Of a stretch of 48,445 bases of DNA, positions 42,849 through 48,445 are shown piece after piece; the first letter of the stretch is position 1, and every line of letters starts with the position of its first letter. The position numbers and the translations under genes are program-made. The stretch is from a bacterium (GTDB taxonomy: Bacteria; Bacteroidota; Bacteroidia; Chitinophagales; Saprospiraceae). The stretch lies in assembly GCA_024742755.1 (NCBI GenBank), contig JANSXW010000038.1, positions 1 through 48,445 on the forward strand, given 5' to 3'. The notes under the pieces were generated by a model that did no database searches, was not told the DNA's origin, and worked only from the letters and a program-made list of their open reading frames with translations.

Positions 42849-42877
42849 GGTTTCAGGCGAACTTATCACCTGAAACC
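42849..42877 (+). terminator. terminator downstream of rpsU
   Basis: GGTTTCAGG (42849-42857) pairs perfectly with CCTGAAACC (42869-42877), extended by AAA/TTT, and is followed by CGCGTTTT. It lies between rpsU and the converging surface-protein gene. Confidence 0.75.
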
Positions 42878-42913
42878 CTTTCGCGTTTTATAAAGCATAG
42901 ACTGCCTTTGATC

Positions 42914-45901
42914 TTACCTCACCACCTGTAGGTCGCCTTCAAAAAGGACGACGACTCCATCAATGAATTCCACTTTCGCAAAGTAGGCATACACGCCAAT
43001 CTGAGCGGGCTCTCCCTTAAACGTGCCATCCCATCCGAACTCGGGCGCATTAGGCGGGAAGTTTTGCCCATCGTAAACCATGCCACCCCAGCGGTTGAAG
43101 ATCTTGAGCTCCTGTACACGCCGGGCGCCCGGCCCTGCATACACCGTGAAGGCATCGTTTCTGCCATCCGTATTTGGTGAAAAGGCGTTGGGAATAAACA
43201 CCGGGCGGTTCTTGATTACACGCACGGTGACAGAGTCAACGGCCAGGCAGCCATTCTCATCGGTAACCGTGAGCGTGTACAAAGTGGTGTTTACCGGATT
43301 GGACGCCGGATCTTCGCAATCGACACAGGAAAGGGAGTCGGGCGGCATCCAGCTGTAGGAAACATTGGGGTTGGAGACGGTTGCATCTATTTGCCCGCTG
43401 TAGCCAAGCTCAATACGGATGTCCTCTCCTGCATCTACAATAAGCTCCGGGGGCTGAGATACGCTGCCCTGAATGCTGGCCAGGCAACCATTGGCGTCCA
43501 TCACTACAAAGGTGTAATTGCCGGCCGCCAGGTTTTCAAAGCTCGGGGCTAACTGAAAGATTTGCCCGTCTGAACTGAACTCATAAGGCGGTACCCCTCC
43601 CGTGCCTTCCAGTACAACGATGCCCGTCGTATCGCCAAAGCAGAGGACGTCCTGAATGTCCAGTATGGAAAGTTCAAGCAGTGGGGGCTGTGTGATCGTC
43701 GTGTCAGCAGAAGCCACACAACCATTGGCATCCGTAACGGTATAGCTGTAGGTGCCTTCTCCCAGCCCTCTGATGGTGGCTTCGGCCGAGCCCGTACTCC
43801 ATTGTATACTGTACGCTCCGGTGCCGCCTTGCGGGGTAGCCGTAATGATGGCATCCGCCTCTCCAAAACAGCTGATGCCCTGCACGTCCAAACCAGCAAT
43901 CAGCGGTGGCGGGTCTTCCAGGACAATCGTGAAGGTGCCTTCGCACAGATTGGCGTCAAGGGCATCAACAGTATAGGTGCCGGCACTAAGACCTCCTATA
44001 GAGTTGGTGTTTACAAAGCCATTCCCATCGTTGAAGTTGTACTGATACGGCGGTTGCCCATTGGCAATATTGATGGTGATGGCACCATCGGAGAAGCCTG
44101 TACAGGATGGGTTGACGATTCCGGGCTGCGCAGGGTCAAGCAGGAGCTCGAGTTCCCTTACCGGAATGGTCAGTTCTGTGATACAGTTGTTGCCATCGCG
44201 GATGACCACCTCGTAGTCGCCCACAGGCAGGTCAGTTAACGTATTGTCATTGCCAAAGGGCTGCCCTTCCCAACTGTATTCATAGGGGGGCGTGCCGCCG
44301 GTCAGCTGCAACTCAATGCCGCCATCGGTGCCTCCATTACAGGTAGGCATGGTGATGAGGGTGTCCACGTCAAGTGGGGGCGGGCTGTTGACGGTGTACG
44401 TCAGAACAGAGTCACAGGTATAGTCATCAGTGATGGTCACCGTATAATCTCCCGGAGGAAGGTTGCTCAAGCCTGGTGTTTCGTCGCCTGTACTCCAGTT
44501 GAATACATAAGGTGGGACTCCTCCGGTAACGTTGAGGTTAATGGTGCCGGTACTGTCATCTGGACAAAGGACATCAGCGATTGCTTCGTCTATATTGAAG
44601 TTGCTCTCGCAGCATTGCACATAGATCGTCTCCACATGCGATACAATACAACCATCGTCAGTCAGCACCCGCAGCAGGACACTTTTCAGCCCCGGGCTGC
44701 CATAGGTAACCTCGTGCGGCCCCTGTCCGGTAGCCGTTGCCGGGCTGGCATCTTCGCCGAAGGTCCATTCCCAGCCACTAAGCCCACCGATAAAACTGGA
44801 CTCGTCCACGAATGTGATGCTGCTTTCCAGGCAGAGGGTATCAAGTTCAGGCTCTGTCCTGAATTCCGCCTCAGGGCCGAGAAAGGTGCCTGTGCCACCA
44901 AATTCGACCGTGAAACCATTGCCGGACTGGCTAAAATTATTGACGACGAGCGCATAGCTTACCCCGGCCTCCATCTCAATTGGCGCAACAAAATTATCAT
45001 CTCCGGGGTCGCAGCCACAGTTCTCGCTCGTATCCTCCTCTCCGTCTGCGAGGCCGGTTGCGCCGGTACAGGGCTCCCATACATTAAAGCTGGCCCCCAC
45101 CACTTCCCCGGATGCCATGCACCGCAGGTCGAACTTTTCATCGCAGTTGTTAATGCCATTAGGCAGTTGGTAAAGAATAAAGTCAAGATCGTCTGCCGGA
45201 TTGAGTGGGGTGAGGGAAAAGGTGAGCGAACCGGGTTCATCGCAAGTCCATTTGTACCACGCGGAGCCGCTTTCGCTCAGTGGGCAGGAAAAGGTGGAAC
45301 AGGCTACGTCACCGATTTCGTTGGGATTACTACCGACTCCAGTGACCTGTTCAACGGTGAAAGGAGATTTGTCGCAGAGGATCACCCCGGTATTGCAATC
45401 GCTGGAGGGATCGGGGATGTCATTGTAGTTGTTCACACAAAGCTGAAAGGTGCCCTGATTGCCGCCCCGGGCCCCGACTTGTATGTAGTAGGTCTGCCCA
45501 ATCTCCAAGGGCCCGGCAAAGAGCTGCCCGCTGCCCACGCCAATGGCATCCGAGAAGCAGCCAATCTCCGTGAGCGTGCCACATTCGCCGCTGTAGACAG
45601 CAAACTGCGGGTTTTGCAGCGTACCGCCATTGCTTTGCCCGGTAGCGCCCGCTACGCTGACATTCACAGTAGTGGCTTCGGCCACAAAGGAAAACCAGAC
45701 ATCAAAGTTGGCCTGGTTATTCGGAAAACAACCGGTGGTGAAGCCGGAGTCTTCAAAGCCAGCATTGGTATAGGCGCCGCCTTCCGAGCACCAACTGCTT
45801 ACATTGGGCAGGTTGGTAGCCGAATTGCAATCCTCGCCCTGCGCGAGCATAGACAATGGCATCAGCAGTATGATAAAGCAAAACAGGCTATGTATTCTCA
45901 T
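42914..45901 (-). CDS. giant surface protein with SprB repeats and gliding-motility (CHU) C-terminal domain
   Basis: This 995-residue protein begins with a signal peptide, MRIHSLFCFIILLMPLSMLAQ. Mid-N-terminal domains repeat (GEDCNSATNLPNV..., then DCNTGVILCDKSPF), followed by a PKD-like domain and about five SprB-type repeats of the form GGxPPYxFxWSTG...LxxGDYTVTITD. The end has the CHU C-terminal domain, FIPNAFSPNTDGRNDAFTVY...FNRWGGMVYDG, exported by the T9SS. A surface adhesin or gliding-related role is likely. It is 14 bp after the upstream paralogue and probably co-transcribed with it. Confidence 0.92.
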   Translation of the reverse strand: MRIHSLFCFIILLMPLSMLAQGEDCNSATNLPNVSSWCSEGGAYTNAGFEDSGFTTGCFPNNQANFDVWFSFVAEATTVNVSVAGATGQSNGGTLQNPQFAVYSGECGTLTEIGCFSDAIGVGSGQLFAGPLEIGQTYYIQVGARGGNQGTFQLCVNNYNDIPDPSSDCNTGVILCDKSPFTVEQVTGVGSNPNEIGDVACSTFSCPLSESGSAWYKWTCDEPGSLTFSLTPLNPADDLDFILYQLPNGINNCDEKFDLRCMASGEVVGASFNVWEPCTGATGLADGEEDTSENCGCDPGDDNFVAPIEMEAGVSYALVVNNFSQSGNGFTVEFGGTGTFLGPEAEFRTEPELDTLCLESSITFVDESSFIGGLSGWEWTFGEDASPATATGQGPHEVTYGSPGLKSVLLRVLTDDGCIVSHVETIYVQCCESNFNIDEAIADVLCPDDSTGTINLNVTGGVPPYVFNWSTGDETPGLSNLPPGDYTVTITDDYTCDSVLTYTVNSPPPLDVDTLITMPTCNGGTDGGIELQLTGGTPPYEYSWEGQPFGNDNTLTDLPVGDYEVVIRDGNNCITELTIPVRELELLLDPAQPGIVNPSCTGFSDGAITINIANGQPPYQYNFNDGNGFVNTNSIGGLSAGTYTVDALDANLCEGTFTIVLEDPPPLIAGLDVQGISCFGEADAIITATPQGGTGAYSIQWSTGSAEATIRGLGEGTYSYTVTDANGCVASADTTITQPPLLELSILDIQDVLCFGDTTGIVVLEGTGGVPPYEFSSDGQIFQLAPSFENLAAGNYTFVVMDANGCLASIQGSVSQPPELIVDAGEDIRIELGYSGQIDATVSNPNVSYSWMPPDSLSCVDCEDPASNPVNTTLYTLTVTDENGCLAVDSVTVRVIKNRPVFIPNAFSPNTDGRNDAFTVYAGPGARRVQELKIFNRWGGMVYDGQNFPPNAPEFGWDGTFKGEPAQIGVYAYFAKVEFIDGVVVLFEGDLQVVR

Positions 45902-45915
45902 TACTTAGGTTTGTG

Positions 45916-48445
45916 TTATCGGGTAAGGAGGACATCCGACTGGAACCGCCTCACTGTACCATCAATAAATTGCCCTTCAATAATACAGGTATATACACCG
46001 ATGGGCATGGGCTGGTTCTTCGCACGGCCATCCCATTCTAAAACGGCATTTTGGGCATTTGGATTTTGCGCCTCGAAAATCAGCCCGCCCCAGCGGTCGA
46101 AAACCTGTATGTAGAGCCATCGCTCCAGCGCCGGGCCACCCTGAGGCGCCCAGGTATCATTAATACCGTCGTTGTTGGGTGAAAAAGCGTTGGGCAGATA
46201 GGCCGGATACCTTAACAGGATGCCCAAATTTACGGAATCGGTTATACTGCAGCCTTTGTCATCGGTGATTTCCACCTGGTAGGTCATGGATTGTGTGGGC
46301 TGAACGGCTTCAGGGGCGGCACAGTCAGTACAGGATAAAAGATCGGGTGGCGACCAAAGGATGGATGGCTGGACCGCATTGGTCAGGGCCCGAAGCCGGG
46401 CATTATCCCCCAAAACGATAGGGCCGTTGGAGGAAAGCATCAGGGTAAGGCGTTCGGGGCCCGTGACAGTCGCATCGGCTGTGGTGAGGCAATCGCGGCT
46501 ATCGGTCACTGTGATGCTGTAGGAGCCCGCGGCGAGGTTGGGGAAAGCCGGATCGCTCTGTGCAGTTGAACTGCCGAATTGGTAAAGGTAAGGCGGTTGC
46601 CCCCCACTGGCTACCACGGACAGGTACCCATTTTCATCGCCAAAGCACAATGGCCCTGCTATGGAGTCGATAGATGCGGTAACCGGCTCAGGGTCTGCCA
46701 TTTCGTAGGAGGCAAGGGCGGTACATCCATTGAGGTCGGTAAGGGTCAGCGTGTAGATGCCGGGCGGCAAAGCTTCCCGTTGTGCGGCATTGCTCCCATT
46801 TTCCCATGCATAGGTGTAGGGCGGCGTGCCTCCGGAGGGCGCAGCCAAAAGCGCGCCATCGGCGGCCCCTGTGCAGGAAATGGCAGTGGGTTGCAGCCCG
46901 GCCTCCAATGGGGGCGGGTCTGCCAGCTCAATGATGAATTGGCCTTCGCATAGATTGGCATCCAGCACATTGATCGTGTAGGTACCGGATGCAAGCTGGT
47001 TCAGGGCATTCGAGGGTACGTAGCCGTTCCCGTCATTGAAATCAAACTGATAGGGTGGGAGCCCATTGGCGATAACCAGTGTGATTTGACCGTCGCTCCG
47101 CCCAAAGCAGGATGGCGGTGCAATATCGGTCACCTGAGGGTCGAGTACGAGCTGCAGCTCCTGCAGGTTGATCTCAAGCGTGTCCAGGCAGCCCAGGCTG
47201 TCCTGAATGGCTACGGTGTAAAGCCCTGCGCTTAAGTTGCTGAGCGTGTTGTTGTTGCTGAAGGGCATGCCTTCCCAGGCGTAGGAAAAGGGCGGGGCGC
47301 TGCCGGTGACTTCCAGTGTGATACTGCCGTCCACGCCGGCATCGCAACTGGGCAAACTCAGCAGCGTATCCACCACAAAAGGCTGGGCAGCCGGCACTTC
47401 AAAGGTGCGTATGGCCTGGCATTCTGAGGTATCGGAAAGGGTCACGCTGTACAGGCCTGCGGCGAGCCCTGTCCTGGGGTTGCTGTTGGAACCATCCTCC
47501 CACGTGATGAAAAAGGGCGGCCCGTTCGGGCTTTCAATATCCAGCCCAATGCTTCCGTCGCTATCGCCCGGGCAGGAGGGGGGCACCGGGGTGGCGCTGA
47601 CCTGGAAGTTATCGGTGCAGCAAAGCACTTCTATGGGGAGGATTTCAGTGGAAGTACAGCCCTGCGCCGTGGTGGCGCGCAGGAGCACCAGTTGTGTGCC
47701 GGAAGTGCTAAATGCCACATCGTGCGGTCCCGGGCCCGAAGCAAAGGCGGGAGTGGCACCATTGCCAAATTCCCATTGCCAGTCCACTACATTGGAGCTG
47801 CCCGGCGGGTTCAGCCCCACGAAGGTCAACAAGCTGTCCTGGCAGACTTCATCGGCTTCGGCTGCGAGGCGCTCCTCTCCACCCACAAAGCTGGCCGTGC
47901 CCCCAAATTCCACTTCAAAACCGATGGTCGTCTGCGAAAAGTTGTTGACCATCAGCCCGTAGGTGACGCCTTCCTCCATTTGAACCGCTGCCAGAAAATT
48001 GTCGTCTCCCGGGCCGCATCCCGGTGCCTCAGAAAGGTCCGTTGCGGTATCGTTGAGCCCGGTAGGGCCAATGCAGGAGGAGGCCATGCAACGGAGCACC
48101 GTCTTCCCGGAGCAGTCGCCTGGCCCGTTCGGGAATTCATAAAGGACAAAATCGAGGTCGTCGGTCTCATTGATGGGCGTAAGCGCGAAAGTCAGGCTCC
48201 CCGACTCAGCAGCGGTCCAGACAAACCAGGTGGAAAAGGTCTCTACTGGCAGCCCGGCAATATTCAGGCAGTCAGCGTCATCCGCTTCACTCGGGTCGTT
48301 GCCACCATCGGTGACCTGCGGTATGACAAAAGGAGCCTGATTGCAGAGCACGGCGGCCTGTGGGCAATCTGAGGTAGCGGTGATTGCTCCGGAGTAGTTG
48401 TTGAGGCACAGGGAGAAATTGCCGATAGCCACCCCCTGTACTTGC
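45916..48445 (-). CDS. giant surface protein, paralogue of the downstream gene (5' end beyond window)
   Basis: At least 842 residues are visible; the frame is open to the right edge, so the signal peptide and N-terminus are outside. Order is as in its neighbour: DCPQAAVLCNQAPF repeats, a PKD-like domain (VVDWQWEFGNG), SprB-type repeats (GGTPPYTYAWENGS, GGQPPYLYQFGSST) and the CHU C-terminal domain (YLPNAFSPNNDGINDTWAPQ, FDRWGGLIFEA). It is a tandem duplicate of the gene at 42914-45901. Surface adhesion or gliding is the likely role. Confidence 0.9.
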   Translation of the reverse strand, partial: QVQGVAIGNFSLCLNNYSGAITATSDCPQAAVLCNQAPFVIPQVTDGGNDPSEADDADCLNIAGLPVETFSTWFVWTAAESGSLTFALTPINETDDLDFVLYEFPNGPGDCSGKTVLRCMASSCIGPTGLNDTATDLSEAPGCGPGDDNFLAAVQMEEGVTYGLMVNNFSQTTIGFEVEFGGTASFVGGEERLAAEADEVCQDSLLTFVGLNPPGSSNVVDWQWEFGNGATPAFASGPGPHDVAFSTSGTQLVLLRATTAQGCTSTEILPIEVLCCTDNFQVSATPVPPSCPGDSDGSIGLDIESPNGPPFFITWEDGSNSNPRTGLAAGLYSVTLSDTSECQAIRTFEVPAAQPFVVDTLLSLPSCDAGVDGSITLEVTGSAPPFSYAWEGMPFSNNNTLSNLSAGLYTVAIQDSLGCLDTLEINLQELQLVLDPQVTDIAPPSCFGRSDGQITLVIANGLPPYQFDFNDGNGYVPSNALNQLASGTYTINVLDANLCEGQFIIELADPPPLEAGLQPTAISCTGAADGALLAAPSGGTPPYTYAWENGSNAAQREALPPGIYTLTLTDLNGCTALASYEMADPEPVTASIDSIAGPLCFGDENGYLSVVASGGQPPYLYQFGSSTAQSDPAFPNLAAGSYSITVTDSRDCLTTADATVTGPERLTLMLSSNGPIVLGDNARLRALTNAVQPSILWSPPDLLSCTDCAAPEAVQPTQSMTYQVEITDDKGCSITDSVNLGILLRYPAYLPNAFSPNNDGINDTWAPQGGPALERWLYIQVFDRWGGLIFEAQNPNAQNAVLEWDGRAKNQPMPIGVYTCIIEGQFIDGTVRRFQSDVLLTR

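Noticed and set aside
44615..46114. Plus-strand open frame of 499 codons opposite the giant surface proteins
   Set aside because: It spans the junction of two real minus-strand genes and reads low-complexity shadow sequence.

Overview
The window is from the chromosome of a Bacteroidota bacterium, most likely class Saprospiria (Lewinella/Saprospira-like). This rests on a type IX secretion (T9SS) C-terminal sorting domain at the left edge, two giant SprB-repeat proteins ending in the gliding-motility-associated (CHU) C-terminal domain at the right edge, several Bacteroidota-type -7 boxes (TANNTTTG), few Shine-Dalgarno sequences, and a TPR-membrane-HTH regulator of a style common in this phylum. 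Base composition is GC-rich except for an AT-rich restriction-modification island at about 3.8-6.0 kb. The exact genus is a guess.

Region 1 (1-3.9 kb): the tail of a T9SS cargo protein, then a class I ribonucleotide reductase operon on the minus strand (nrdB then nrdA). A textbook cobalamin riboswitch sits in its leader, and a perfect dyad of two DnaA-box-like sequences lies further upstream. Region 2 (4-7.9 kb): an AT-rich HaeIII-like restriction-modification pair (predicted target GGCC), a GC-rich C-terminal relic of another cytosine methyltransferase directly behind it, an HNH endonuclease gene with a small partner, and an unknown helical protein. Region 3 (7.9-9.2 kb): a thioredoxin and a ZIP metal transporter.

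Region 4 (9.3-21.4 kb): an energy-metabolism operon. A small unknown protein is followed by an oversized, ferredoxin-fused 2-oxoacid (probably pyruvate):ferredoxin oxidoreductase. It is followed by rnfC-D-G-E-A, a 61-residue Cys-rich membrane protein resembling NqrM, a ferredoxin-NADP reductase and rnfB. These genes can oxidise pyruvate to reduced ferredoxin, exchange those electrons with NADH through the ion-pumping Rnf complex, and link them to NADPH. Two structured repeat elements interrupt the operon: a long imperfect palindrome and four tandem stem-loops.

Region 5 (21.7-23.4 kb): an endonuclease/exonuclease/phosphatase protein and a CBM9-like protein. Region 6 (23.4-38.2 kb): a minus-strand uptake [NiFe]-hydrogenase locus that resembles the group 1h (actinobacterial-type, high-affinity, oxygen-insensitive) enzymes. 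From its promoter it reads small subunit, large subunit, maturation protease, two small unknown proteins, a TPR protein, hypA, hypB, hypF, hypC, hypD, hypE, a group III truncated haemoglobin, an NHL-repeat protein and a bifunctional-nuclease-family protein. A TetR-family regulator lies just upstream. Region 7 (38.3-48.4 kb): a secreted unknown protein, a pirin, a TPR-HTH sensor/regulator, a 650-bp gene-poor stretch with two terminator-like hairpins, rpsU with a clear promoter, and two tandem paralogous giant surface proteins. The second of these runs off the right edge.

No tRNA, rRNA, CRISPR array, transposase or prophage gene was seen. Functional names come from recognising motifs and families by eye. 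No database search was run.
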